Origin: Tipula vernalis
Taxonomy: Eukaryota; Arthropoda; Insecta; Diptera; Tipulidae
Direction: 5' to 3'
NCBI GenBank assembly: GCA_958295665.1
Contig: OY282558.1
Span: 64,158,789 to 64,222,788 of the forward strand
Length of the DNA stretch: 64,000 nt
Numbering within the stretch: position 1 is the first letter of the stretch; every line of letters starts with the position of its first letter. Of the stretch, positions 54,052-64,000 are shown in pieces. The notes beneath the pieces were generated by a model that did no database searches, had not been told where the DNA came from, and saw only the letters and a list, made by a program, of their open reading frames with translations. Made by a program: the position numbers and the translations under genes.

Positions 54052-54366
54052 ATGGCAAGTAAAGAGGGAACCAAATTACTCCGCAGTTTATTGTCTGAGT
54101 TAAGAACGGCAAGTCCCAAAGGCAACATAAAAGATTCTCTTGCAGCTCAATACATTTTGAAACAATTTCGAATATACGACACAACTGATTTGCAATTGTG
54201 CAAGGCTAAGGAGGAGCTAATGTTTGTAGGCCATTCATATTTGGCCTATTTACAAAGTTCAAAAAACTTTCTAAACATCCAGAAGGAGTATCAAGGAAAG
54301 GGTGAACGAAGCATTCGTGAGACAGCCAATTTAGTTGGCTTCAAATTACCACATGATCCAAAATAA
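54052..54366 (+). CDS. Fmc1: Formation of mitochondrial complex V assembly factor 1 (FMC1)
   Basis: 104 residues, close to the usual 95-115. Family landmarks: an LYR-like N-terminal helix (LLRSLLSELRTAS, about residues 9-21), a middle YILKQFRIYDTTDLQLCKAK, and the highly conserved C-terminal block YQGKGERSIRETANLVGFKL. Known role: mitochondrial matrix factor needed, with the Atp12 chaperone, for F1-ATPase assembly. Single exon, ATG context AAAATGG. It lies 12 bp after SRR1 with no poly(A) signal between, so it is probably translated from a shared transcript. Poly(A) signals AATAAA follow at 54386-54391 and 54406-54411. Confidence 0.93.
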   Translation: MASKEGTKLLRSLLSELRTASPKGNIKDSLAAQYILKQFRIYDTTDLQLCKAKEELMFVGHSYLAYLQSSKNFLNIQKEYQGKGERSIRETANLVGFKLPHDPK

Positions 54367-54469
54367 ATATAATTTGTATTGATTAAATAAATGTATTTGC
54401 TATAGAATAAACTTGCTGGTCGCTACAACAGACCAGCTCATATTTATTGCCCGTCGTTTAAATTTCAAT

Positions 54470-54983
54470 CTATGCATAAAGTCGTACATTAGCACGTTCT
54501 GCATAAGCCGATGGACTGGCGTGCACATAGTATTCCTTAAAGATTGGATCACGCCATTCATCATTTCCGATTGTTTTGAATACAGGTTCTGAGAACCAAT
54601 TTCCTACGCTCCATCCCTCGACATCCTTCATCAAAATCGCTTCTTCCTCGCGATTTCGACGCAATTGCTTCAAGTATTCACGGTCTCGTTCCGCAAATAA
54701 GAGTGGTTGCAGCGCTAAACGTGCTGATCTCATTTCAACTTCATTTACCTTAATTTTTTTCGTATTCATATAGTAGATTCCGAGCCCGACCGCTGTTGTG
54801 GCAAAATAGGCTGCTATCATTGTGGAACCTGCACACGACACACGAAATTATGGATGTAAAACGAATTTTTATTACACAAAATATTTTGAGCCTACCTCGG
54901 AAATAAGTTTTTGCCGGGACTCGTTTAAAATTGATAGCCGAATATCCTCCAGGCGGGGGTAATTCTTGTGTTGGGTGGGCCAT
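54470..54983 (-). CDS. ND-B16.6: NADH dehydrogenase 1 alpha subcomplex subunit 13 (GRIM-19/B16.6)
   Basis: Two exons on the minus strand, 54983-54896 and 54828-54470, with a 67-bp intron (GTAGGC...TGTGCAG). The join gives KTYFRG-STMIAAYF and 148 residues. Landmarks are PPPGGYSAINFKRVPAKTYF at residues 9-28, one membrane helix (about 31-49, ending VGLGIYY), a charged segment VEMRSARLALQPLL with AERDREYLKQLRRNREEEAI, the MKDVEGW motif, and a C-terminal PVFKTIG. Known role: accessory subunit of mitochondrial complex I; the mammalian homologue is GRIM-19. It converges on Fmc1 with 103 bp between stop codons. Its likely poly(A) signal is at 54448-54443. Confidence 0.95.
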
Positions 54984-55590
54984 TTCTTATATATTATGAG
55001 TTTCCACCACAAAAAAAAAAAAAACGAAAACAATTGAGGGAAGAAAAGATTATGAAACTGACAGCTTTGTACTAAAAGGGTTGTCCAAATGTATTTACAT
55101 GTGACGTTCCAATTGTACTAAATATTGTGCGCCATCTGTGCGTTGATGATAATAGTGTTATTTAGTTAAGAAATAAACCTATTGTGGAATTTTGTTTTCG
55201 TATGTTAGACAGTAGATGTCAGAATTCTAATTTTATTTTCATATAGCTAATGGAAGGTGTCACAAGAATCGATAAGAAGAAAATTTTTGATGGTTTAGGC
55301 ATTTAAATAGTTTTAAACGTTCGGAGTTTTTTTTTTGGCATCATCTGTTATGAGACGAGAGATCGTAACACGGGAACTAAAATAAAGATGATAATTAAAA
55401 TAATATTGTAAGTGTTTTAATGATGAAAAAACTATAACATGGAGCAGTTGAGAGGATATGTTCGATGCCATTAAATAAATAGAACTGAATTGTGTTGAAC
55501 AAAATTAAAATAAAGCTAATGTGTATGTAGCGTGGTTTTAGACATAACCAACAAATAGAAAAGTAAAAATAATATAATAAAAATTCCAAA
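54984..55590. other. ND-B16.6 upstream region and possible leader of a mag-like element
   Basis: The first part should contain the ND-B16.6 promoter; an A15 run (55007-55021 area) lies close to the ATG. The last 200-400 bp before the gag ATG at 55591 should hold the 5' LTR or leader of the mag-like element, but I could not fix LTR ends. Confidence 0.4.
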
Positions 55591-56830
55591 ATGGAGAATC
55601 CAAATAAGCCGTCGAAGATGTCATTGGATGGCAATTTATCAGTAAATTGGGCGAAATTTAAAAAAAGTTTGGAGATTTATTTCAAAGCATCAAAAGTAGG
55701 TGAAATAAAGGATGAGGTGAAAGCAGCAATATTAAAAAATTTAATTGGCGATAAGGCGTTAGATTTGACAACGAAGATAATGAGCTGGAAGAGTATGATG
55801 CTATAATAAAGGCATTGGATAAATATTGTAAACCGAGAGCAAATTTGTTATATGCAACAGATAAATTTTATCACAGGAAACAAATGAGTGTCGAACCGTT
55901 TGAAAATTTTTATCGAGATTTGAAAAAACTAGTGACTTCTTGTGAATTTGGTACAAGAGAAAGCTGTTGAAAAATCTAGATCATATTGTGAGCACCACGG
56001 CGAATTTTATCTGTAGTTTCTTATGATTTTTGATTTTTCAAGTTTTTGCGACTGAGCATGCGTTGGTCTTACGTGTGCGCTTCAATTTTATAAATGAACG
56101 AAGTCGCTTGGCATCCATCGTCCGAGCAACAACAAATTAACGATTATCCTAGTTATTTTTCGAATAAATATTTATTTTGTATATTTTCCATTCTAAGGCA
56201 CGAGTTGTTTTATTATTCTTCCTAAACCGATTTTGCAACAAAAGCAATGTTACGGAATCGTATAGTTTTTGGAGTGTGTGATCAAGAATTGAGAGAATTC
56301 TATATTAAACAAGATAATCCGTCACTAGAAGAGGTACATAGAAAAGCGGTGGTAACCGAAGAAACCAGAGTGATTACAAAAGAGGTTATGGCACAAGTGA
56401 ACGAGGTGAATAAAAAACCAGGTGTAAGATATCAGATGCAGAATACAACGAATAAACCAGTAAAATGGCAGAAGCGGAAATGCCAACCAAAGTGCCAACA
56501 ATCAACAAAATAAGAATATACCAAGGGGTATTAGTTTCAGTGCTGTCCAGGAAATTAATTGCAATAGATGTAAGAAGAGGCATAAGATACGGAAATGTCC
56601 AGCTTTTGGAAAAAATTGCAAGCGTTGTGGGATCAAAGGACATTTCATGGTAGCATGTAGAAAGATGGTGAAATATTTGATTCAGGTTAGTACGGTAGAC
56701 TCACTTGTGGATACAGACGAGGTATTGTATGTAGCGTCCGTAGAAGCAAATGGGAAGGATTGTTGGATGGAGCCGATCGGGATTAAGATAATAGCGTTAT
56801 ACAATTTAAAATAGATACCGGTTCGGAAGT
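55591..56830 (+). pseudogene. gag and protease start of mag-like element A
   Basis: ATG at 55591 gives MENPNKPSKMSLDGNLSVNW and a capsid-type stretch KKSLEIYFKASKVGE. A shift at about 55795 leads on to YCKPRANLLYATDKFYH and the SVEPFENFYRDLKKLVTSCE motif, where the solo LTR (55965-56240) interrupts. The remainder includes MLRNRIVFGVCDQELREFYI and, after shifts, two zinc knuckles (NCNRCKKRHKIRKC, CKRCGIKGHFMVAC, about 56556-56660). The protease DTGSEVND follows at about 56813 after a shift. Confidence 0.7.
55965..56240 (+). mobile_element. Solo LTR, BEL/Pao-like
   Basis: 276 bp, TGTTGAAAAATC...TTTTGCAACA, flanked by a perfect 5-bp duplication AAAGC (55960-55964, 56241-56245). TGTTG/CAACA ends with a 5-bp duplication are typical of BEL/Pao LTRs, though other LTR families also fit. 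It contains AATAAATATT near its 3' part. No internal region remains, so it reflects LTR-LTR recombination. Confidence 0.85.
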
Positions 56831-58400
56831 AAATGATTTCCGTATTAGATTCTGCCAGGAATTAAAGTTAGATATTAATAATTTGCTGATAAATAAGGTC
56901 AGGTTAGAAGCTTATGGAGGTGGAGCGATACAGGTTTTGGGTAAAGTTAATTTTGAATGTAAAAATAACAAGGGAAGGTTCATAATTGAGTTTTATGTGG
57001 TAAATGAAAATGCGTGTGCTATTTTAGGATTAAGGTCAGCCAAATTGATGGGTTATGTTGCCATAAGAAGTGTGTCTAGTTTGACACAGGAAATTTTTTT
57101 AATAAAATATAAAGACGTATTTAAGGGTATTGGTAAATTTTTAGGGAAATACAGAATAGTTATTGATCAAAAGGCCATACCAGTGATTAAACCGGCAAGA
57201 AGAATTCCTATTCATTTAAGAGATCGTGTGGATAAAAAATTAAAGGAAATGGTCCAACCAATTGGGTAAATAATTGTACGTTTGTAGAGAAAAAAGATGA
57301 TTCAATTCGCGTATGTTTAGATCCAATCGAATTAAATAAGCAGATTATTAATGAAAGTTATTTGATTCCCAGTTTAGAGGAACTAGCGAGTCAGTTAGGG
57401 GGTTGCAAATATTTTACGGTATTAGACCTCAAAAATGGGTTTTGGCAAGTTGAGCTTGATGAGGAATCGAGTAAGTTATGCACTTTTAGCACGATGTTTG
57501 GGTGTTTTAGGTTCAAGCGTTTACCATTTGGTTTGAAAACGGCACCGATGGTTTTTCAACGTATAATAAAAAATAGTTTTGATCATATAAAAGGTGTTAA
57601 AGTGTATATGGATGATGTATTGATAGCTGTGGCAACCAAGGAGTAGCATGATGATTGAGGTTATAACAAGGGCGCGTGAATTGAATATAAAATTTAGCGA
57701 TACGAAGTTTCAGTATTGTGTTAATCAGGTAAAATATTTTGGGCATATAATATCAGGACAGGGTATACAGCCAGATACAGACAAAATTAGGACAATTAAG
57801 GAAATAGCCGCTCCGCAGGGAAAAAAGTCATTACAAGGCATTTTGGGAATGGTAAATTATTTAAGAGCATACATTCCAAATTTGTCGGAGTTAACGTGAT
57901 AGTTGAGCGCGTTGTTAAAAAAGGATGTTGAGTTCAGATGGTTAGATATGCATACGAAGATGTTGAATAAGATAAAGGTGATGATTTCAGCTCAACCTGT
58001 ATTGGGGCATTTCGATGCTAACAGACCCGTGAAAATTCAGACAAATGCCTCACAAAATGGATTAGGATCGTGTCTATTGCAGAATAATCAGCCAATTGCG
58101 TTTACGTCTAGGGCATTGGCTGATACAGAAAAGCGATATGCTCAGATATAGAAAGAGCTGTTGGCTATTGTTTATGCATGTCGTAAGTTTCATCAATATA
58201 TTTATGGTAGAAGTGTAGTGGTAGAGACTGATCATCAGCAGTTGGTGTCAATTTTTAAAAAGGATATTAACAATATATTTGGTGGAAGAATTAAAACGAT
58301 GCGAATGAAATTGTTGAAGTATAATATTCAGTTAGAATATGTGCCTGGTAAATATATGTTCGTAGCAGATTTGTTATCAAGAAATTTTAATAAGAATCAG
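56831..58400 (+). pseudogene. Protease end, RT and RNase H of mag-like element A
   Basis: KVNFECKNNKGRFIIEFYVV and AILGLRSAKLMG (protease end) are followed by PVIKPARRIPIHLRDRVDKK at the RT entrance. A shift at about 57265 precedes FTVLDLKNGFWQVELD, FKRLPFGLKTAPMVFQR and the active site YMDDVLIA (57607). TAG at 57643, then KFSDTKFQY, VKYFGHIISGQGIQPD and LQGILGMVNYLRAYIPN. TGA and TAG stops separate RNase H: TNASQNGLGSCLL, KELLAIVYACRKFHQY, ETDHQQLVSIF, ending VADLLSRNF. Most breaks are single stops, so the domains stay readable. Confidence 0.75.
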
Positions 58401-59370
58401 GTAGAGTTTGAAGAAAAGATATTTGCGAATGAGGTGGTTCATTCCATTAACATGTCACCTGACAAAGTGGGTATTTTTGTCAAGGAAACGGGTCAAGATG
58501 AAGTTTTAGCGGAATTAGTTAACAAGTCTGTAAATGGCTGGCTTAAATGAAAAACTAAAGTTGATGAAAAATTAAAGAGATACTGGAAGTTGAGGAATGA
58601 AGTTTATGTCGAAAACGGAGTGTTGTTCTATAATGATAGAATAATAGTGCCAAGTGTTTTGAGGAATGAAATGTTGACCTTGTTACACGAAGGACATTTT
58701 GGTATAACTAAAACAATTGCCAGAGCAAAAACTTTACTGTTTTGGATAGGCATGAATTCGGATATAGAAAATCTAATTATGAAGTGTGGAATTTGTGAAA
58801 AATTTCGTGCGTCTAATAGAAAGGAACCCTTAATTTCGCATGAAATTCCGGAAAGACCTTTTGAGAAAGTAGCTGTAGATATCGCACAGATTGGAAATTA
58901 GTATTATTTAGTATTGTTTGATTATTTTTCTAAATGGCTAGAGGTTAGACAGATGAATAGTACGTCGGCGAGTGATACAATTAGGGTTTTGGAGTCGATT
59001 TTTAGTGTTCATGGGATAACCAAGGTTTTTATTTCGGACAATATGCCTTTCTCATCTTGGGAATTTAGAAAGTTTTGTGAGGATAATAATTTTCAAGCAA
59101 TAACTTCAAGCCCAAGATATCCAAAATCAAACGGAATGGCGGAAAAAGGAGTACATATTGCAGTATCGAGATACGCCGTTAGCTGAATTAAGATTATCGC
59201 CAGCACAGATTTTAATGAATAGATGTTTGAGAACGAGAATTCCGATTAAGAGCTCATTGTTAGATATACAGAATGCGGTGGAGGTTAAAACCGGTTTGGT
59301 TGACAGACAAAACAAAGTATCAGCAAACTATGATAGGAACGCACATTCGGGGGCTGTATTCCGACAGAAA
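58401..59370 (+). pseudogene. Integrase of mag-like element A, truncated
   Basis: HEGHFGITKTIARAKTLLFW and MKCGICEKF form the HHCC finger (58690-58810). VAVDIAQIGN, then TAG, YLVLFDYFSKWLEVRQM holds the first catalytic Asp; ISDNMPFSSWEF the second; PKSNGMAEKGVHI the Glu. A deletion/shift at about 59160 joins SRYRDTPLAELRLSPAQILM. The frame ends at KVSANYDRNAH (about 59340), where element B starts. Confidence 0.72.
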
Positions 59371-61200
59371 AGAATGTTCTCAATGTAGCAGTAAAACTCA
59401 TGATGCAAAATCTTCTGAATGTCCAGCGTTAAACCGCAAATGCTTCAAACGTGAAAACAACGGCCATTTTTCGAGTAAATACCGCACGGTAGGTTGGAAA
59501 CAAAATCAAAATAATCGACGAAGTGATTGTCGTGGTAACGAACGAAATAATTTCCGTAAACGTCCATTCCCAGATAATGGAAACAGTCGTGGAATGCATT
59601 CAAAAAGATTCTGGAATTCCGGAAACAACGATGATCGGTCTAATAAGAATGAAACGGTCCAAAATGTGCAACGAACCGGACTATATATTCTGTATCGATG
59701 GTCCAGATGGAAATGAAATTGGTTGTGTTTTAGGTGGGGTTAAACTGAACATGATAATTGATTCTGGATCAAAGCAAAACATCATCATTCAGAAGAAGAT
59801 TAAGATTGTCAACATGGTCAAATTACCGGATAAAAGTTTCAAGGCTTATGGTGGATATTCATTGGAAGCTATTGGTGTTATTGAATTGGAAATAATCATT
59901 GGGAAAAACAGAACAATAGCAAAGTTCTATGTGGTTAAAAATATGGGTAAACCATTATTGGGTTTATTTACGGCAAAACTATTAAAGGTTTTAAAAATAG
60001 GATCAGAAGTTGATGTAAACAATATTGAACAATCACGGCCACTGGGTAAAATTAAAGGGGTAATTATTGATTTGCCCATTGATGAATCAGTAAAACCAGT
60101 TTCACAGCCTTACCGCAGAATTCCAGTTTCTATTGAACAAGCGGTATCAAAGAAAATTCATGAATTAATGGCACTAGAAGTAATTGAACCGGTGAAATTG
60201 CACCAACATGGATCTCACCAATGGTCGTGGTACCAAAAGGAAATGGCCAGGTAAGAATTTGTATTGATATGAGACGGGTTAACAAAGCAATTAAAAGAGA
60301 GAATCACCCGCTACCGGTGATTGAAGACTTTTTACCGCATTTGACAAATGTAAAGATATTCTCGAAACTCGATATTAGCAATGCATTTCATCAAGTGGAA
60401 AGATCAGAACAGTCACGATACCTCACCACATTTATCACCAATAAAGGTTTATTCAGTTACACCCGGTTGATGTTTGGAATTTCGTGCGCTCCTGAAATAT
60501 TCCAAAAGTTAATGAAACAAATTTTGGCGGGTTGTGACGGTTGTATGAATTTTATTGATGATATCATAGTCTATGGCTCAACACAGGAACAACACAATGA
60601 TCGATTAAACAAAGTCCTTGATACATTAGAAAAATTTGGCGTAACATTAAACAAGAGTAAATGTGTATTTGGTGTCAGTAAAATTGTATTTTTGGGACAT
60701 GAATTGTCCGGTGATGGAATAAGACCAACACATGATAAAGTTCATGCAATCAAGCAATTTAGGTCACCGCTAAATGCGGATGAAGTTCGTAGTTTCTTAG
60801 GGTTGGTTAACTATGCGGGACGATTTATCCCTGATTTAGCGACGGTGACATTTGAATTGAGGAAACTAATTAGAAAGGAAGAAAAAGTCATTTGGGGCCC
60901 GAAGCAGCAGGAATCGTTTGATGAATTAAAATCAAGATTATCAAGTGAGACTGTCCTGGGGTATTGAAAATAGAACTCAAATAATAGCGGATGCCAGCCC
61001 GGTAGGCACTGTCCTTAGTTTGGGCGGTCGAGAAATTAGGAAAGGAATTTGATCTAATTACCGATCATAAACCATTAGAAATAATTTTTGGTACAAGTTC
61101 GAGACCTTGTGCACGAATTGAACGATGGGTAAGGCGACTACAGTCGTATCAGTATACTGTAATTTACAAACCTGGAAAATATAATATCGCGGATCCTTTG
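59371..61200 (+). pseudogene. gag end, protease, RT and RNase H of mag-like element B
   Basis: Knuckles ECSQCSSKTHDAKSSEC and a damaged CFKRENNGHFSSKY are at 59373-59478. Protease: IIDSGSKQNIII (about 59757) and KPLLGLFTAKLL. RT entrance: YRRIPVSIEQAVSKKI; a shift at about 60225; then RICIDMRRVNKAI, FSKLDISNAFHQVE, RLMFGISCAPEIFQKLM and the active site FIDDIIVYG (60550). FLGHELSGDGIRPTHDKV and RSFLGLVNYAGRFIPD follow. RNase H keeps IIADASPVG, lacks about 50 residues, and resumes FDLITDHKPLEIIF and YNIADPLSRL. Confidence 0.73.
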
Positions 61201-62521
61201 TCACGGTTATATACGCAAATTGGCCGACCGCACCCATTCGATGATGAATCTGAATGTTACATAAATGAGTTAGTGGAAGCGGCTAGGCCAGTCGCGATTA
61301 AATTAATAGAAATTGACCAAGAATCGAGAAGAGATGTTGATGTACAAAATGTTAAGATTGGATTAGATTCTGGTACGTGGACTAAAGATACACAAATCTA
61401 TAAAATATTTGAAAATGAACTATGCTTTTCGGGAAATATTCTATTACGAGGCACAAGAATTGTGATCCCCAGGTCGTTGCGTACTAGAACGTTAGAATTG
61501 GCACATATCGAGCACCCGGAATGTACTATGATGAAAAAACATATACGAGCTAAGGTTTGGTGGCCTAAAATTGATGAAGACCACCAGAACCAATAAAACG
61601 GATCCACCAGAACCAATAAAACGGAAGGAATTGCCACCTCAGTCTTGGTAGGATGTAGCCATTGATTTTATGGGGCCTTTGCTTTCCGGACATTATTTAC
61701 TAGTAGTCGTTGATTACTACAGTCGTTATAAAGAAGTCGAAATAATGACCAAAATAGATGCAAAGGAAACAATAAATCGTTTGAAGATCATATTTACTTG
61801 GTTTGGTGTTCCAATATCAATCAGGCATGATAATGGTCTCCAATTCGACTCAGTGGAATTCAGAAACTATTTAAAAGAATGGAACATTGAATTTGTTCCA
61901 TGTATTCCGTACTGGCCGCAAATGAACGGAGAAGTTGAACGTCAAAATCGATCTTTGAAAAAACGTATTATCATCAGTCAACAATGAGGGGAAAATTGGA
62001 AAAATGCGTTATTGGACTATTTATTGTATTATCGATCAACAAAACATCCAACGGCAAGTAAATCGCCTGCAGAATTAATATTTGGGGGCCCCCCATCATG
62101 CGCGACAAACTACCGCAATGGGGAATGCCAATGGAGGTAGATGAAGAAGTGATTGAAAAGGATAAAGAAATGAAATAAAGGGAAGATATATATTGACAAA
62201 CGTCGCGGAGCAAAGGCAAATACAATTAAGGTCGGGGATACTGTTTTGGTGAAAGAAATGGTAAAACATAACAAGTTAACCCTTGAATTTGGGTCGGACG
62301 ATTTTACTGTTGTGGAGCGAAGTGGTTCAGAGGTACTAGACGAATCAACAGATGGGAAAACTTACCGTCGAAACATTACTCATTTAAAACGGGTTCCGTC
62401 TCTTGGATCAGCAGATGTCGGAAATAGATTTGATACAATTTTGAAACCAGAAGAAATGAAAGAGAATGAACCGAGCCGTCTAAAACGGAAAATCGTTAAA
62501 CCAAAGCGTTTCGAAGTTTAG
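61201..62521 (+). pseudogene. Integrase of mag-like element B
   Basis: LELAHIEHPECTMMKKHIRA gives the HH part; the Cys part is lost. A 23-bp tandem duplication at about 61579-61624 adds a TAA. Then DVAIDFMGPLLSGHYLLVVV (first Asp, about 61660), RHDNGLQFDSVEFRNYL (second) and WPQMNGEVERQNRSLKKRII (Glu). TGA at 61985, then LLDYLLYYRSTKHPTA and TIKVGDTVLVKEM after shifts. The final frame ends at 62521 with RRNITHLKRV and a basic tail. Catalytic residues are present in broken frames. Confidence 0.73.
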
Positions 62522-62678
62522 GGAGAGTGAAATATTATTTTGTTGATCTAGTTTTTACTAGATTATTGAGTTTAAAGTTTAATGAAAAACTATTTAAGTT
62601 GATGTTTTAGTTAAGTAGAATTAAAATGGATTCGAATAATAATAATTAAAAAAAAATATTAGTAAATGAAGGAAGAGA

Positions 62679-62866
62679 TGTAGTATCTGTATTATCGACT
62701 GTATTGTTGACTACGCTACTGACGTACTGACGACGATGAGTAAAAGGTACAAGAGATATTATTATTTATTATTATATTTTGTGATTCCAAAGAGAGCGGT
62801 CACTAGTCAGAGTTTGTGAAATAATATATGTGCAACCATGTGTTTTATTTAATTCAATCTTCTACA
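62679..62866 (+). repeat. 3' LTR of mag-like element B (end uncertain)
   Basis: The start TGTAGTATCTG follows the purine tract 62665-62678 directly. The first matching end is TTCTACA at 62866, giving 188 bp. A TATA-like GTATAAAAGG at about 62898 and AATAAA at about 62988 lie beyond that end, so the true LTR may be longer. No second LTR is available for comparison. Confidence 0.5.
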
Positions 62867-64000
62867 CGATTGTATCATGTGAAGCCAGCTTTAAAAGTAT
62901 AAAAGGTACTCTTTTATAGTTTTGACAGTAGTATGTTAGGTTAGAGTTTTTCCTGTACACGAACAGACACATCTAATTCTAAATATTAATAAAGAATATT
63001 AATCCACAATTATTATTTTAATCTAAAAACAATATCTTGTTTAGAAACACTAAACATAACAGATTGGAATGAGAAAGATTCGACAGCTTATTCGTTAATC
63101 GGGCTTAACCAATCGATCCATCGCTAATAGCATGGTCCGAATTATGAAGCAAATTATGCGTTTGAGACTTGAAGAGGACGATGACATGGAATTGCATATT
63201 GGTCGTACAAATGGGCTGTTTCGCGAACTGAATTCGAATTGACACCCGGTATAGTGCAAACATAGCTTATTGATGAATATAAACGACGAATGGATAGACA
63301 TGTGAATAATGAAGTGACTTTGAATGTAAATAACAAAAAGTAGAAGACAAAAGGTAGCAAGAGCTGATTTTTCTGCCATAAGGAGCGACAAATGAAACAA
63401 AATTACGAGAAGTTTAAAGAATGGTTGAAAAACAAAAAGATATCAAAAAAGATCACCGAAAAAAAACAGAATTTTTATTCGTAACACTTCGGTGCAACCT
63501 GTCTTCAAATAAGGAAATTAAACATTGTGATAAATTTGTGTGATAAATTTTTCAATGAAATTTTTTCAATGAAAAAGTTTTCGTTTCTAATGGCAGCAAG
63601 TAAATGTCAACGAAAAAGGTTCGGTTACAATTGATGTTATTAATAGGATAGGTGAACAGAATAAAGTTAAGGATCCCATCAATAACTGGAAATTTGCTAT
63701 CTGTCACAATATGAATTGTAGTGCATACCCCTGTAACCATAATACATGTACATAACATGGTAACGTACGTATAATAAAGTAGTCTATACATAACTTGCGT
63801 ATCATTGAGTCGTGTTACCTTACATGGTGTCATATTTGGAGTTAAAAATACTTAAAAAAAAAAGAAAAATTAATAAAACTTTTTTAAGCATAAATTAACA
63901 AATAAAAACCACGCTCCAAAATAAATAAAATAAAATAAAAATAAAAAAACGCAAGTACAACAATACGTCGGATATACCTAGATAAAAAAAAAAAAAAAAA
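62867..64000. other. AT-rich region with a possible gag scrap
   Basis: At 63130-63240 one frame reads MVRIMKQIMRLRLEEDDDME, then LHIGRTNGLFRELNSN before a stop; the layout of small residues and acids is like a copia-type capsid segment, but the match is weak. The window ends in an A17 run. Minus-strand frames at 63095-63400 and 63552-63833 show no motif. Confidence 0.35.

Larger units (their letters stand above)
55591..59370 (+). mobile_element. mag-like Ty3/gypsy element A, 3'-truncated
   Basis: Runs gag, protease, RT, RNase H, integrase in Ty3/gypsy order, and stops near the integrase C-terminus at about 59345-59370, where sequence of element B begins. Two-knuckle gag and pol motifs fit the mag (K02A2.6-like) clade. 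Frameshifts, stops and a solo-LTR insertion in gag make it inactive. No 5' LTR was delimited and no 3' LTR is present. Confidence 0.78.
59371..62866 (+). mobile_element. mag-like Ty3/gypsy element B, 5'-truncated
   Basis: Starts in gag zinc knuckles and continues through protease, RT, part of RNase H, integrase and a 3' LTR that begins at 62679 just after a purine tract (AATGAAGGAAGAGA). It is related to element A but not a close copy. The 5' LTR and most of gag are absent. Shifts and deletions make it inactive. Confidence 0.75.

Noticed and set aside
1..64000. CRISPR arrays, tRNA or rRNA genes
   Set aside because: No regularly spaced repeats and no cloverleaf or rRNA-like sequence found by eye.

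Overview
This window looks like a transposon-rich, AT-rich insect nuclear contig, probably from a dipteran. The evidence is three ordinary nuclear genes with short GT-AG introns, an ND-B16.6 protein with fly-like features, and a transposon load typical of insects (mariner, hAT, Ty3/gypsy, Penelope, jockey- and RTE-like LINEs, many MITEs). No rRNA, tRNA, CRISPR array or bacterial operon was seen.

The host genes sit together at 53.1-55.0 kb. An SRR1-like gene (2 exons) is followed 12 bp later by Fmc1 (complex V assembly factor), and the two look like a dicistronic unit. ND-B16.6 (complex I subunit, NDUFA13/GRIM-19) converges on them from the minus strand. A possible small membrane protein lies on the minus strand at 1.1-1.4 kb. 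Almost everything else is mobile DNA at different stages of decay.

Layout: 1.9-9.0 kb, a Tc1/mariner-superfamily element with about 480-bp terminal inverted repeats, split by a decayed Ty3/gypsy element. 9.4-22.1 kb, a mariner split by a hAT, itself split by a young 9.5-kb Ty3/gypsy element of Osvaldo/Ulysses/Woot type with intact gag and pol. 23.4-25.8 kb, a truncated RTE-like LINE. 26.3-27.0 kb, a truncated Penelope-like element with GIY-YIG. 27.2-27.7 kb, a deleted mariner. 30.6-32.2 kb, a foldback built from two inverted copies of a Tc1-like 3' half. 33.6-38.1 kb, a jockey-like LINE. 38.6-39.1 kb, a tandem MITE pair. 40.9-41.5 kb, a MITE with 3-bp target duplication. 42.2-46.4 kb, a tnp2-type transposase remnant split by a 3.2-kb TA-flanked DNA transposon that is split in turn by a 417-bp MITE. 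47.3-49.0 kb, repeats and foldbacks. 50.0-51.6 kb, a triple MITE nest. 55.6-62.9 kb, two fused mag-like Ty3/gypsy copies, the first carrying a solo LTR.

Insertion order can be read from target-site duplications in nearly every nest. The most novel-looking item is the 42955-46113 element: TIRs, a TA duplication exactly inside a host codon run, and a spliced transposase-like gene of an uncharacterised family with a plausible DDE triad. All work was by eye; domain names rest on recognition, not on searches.
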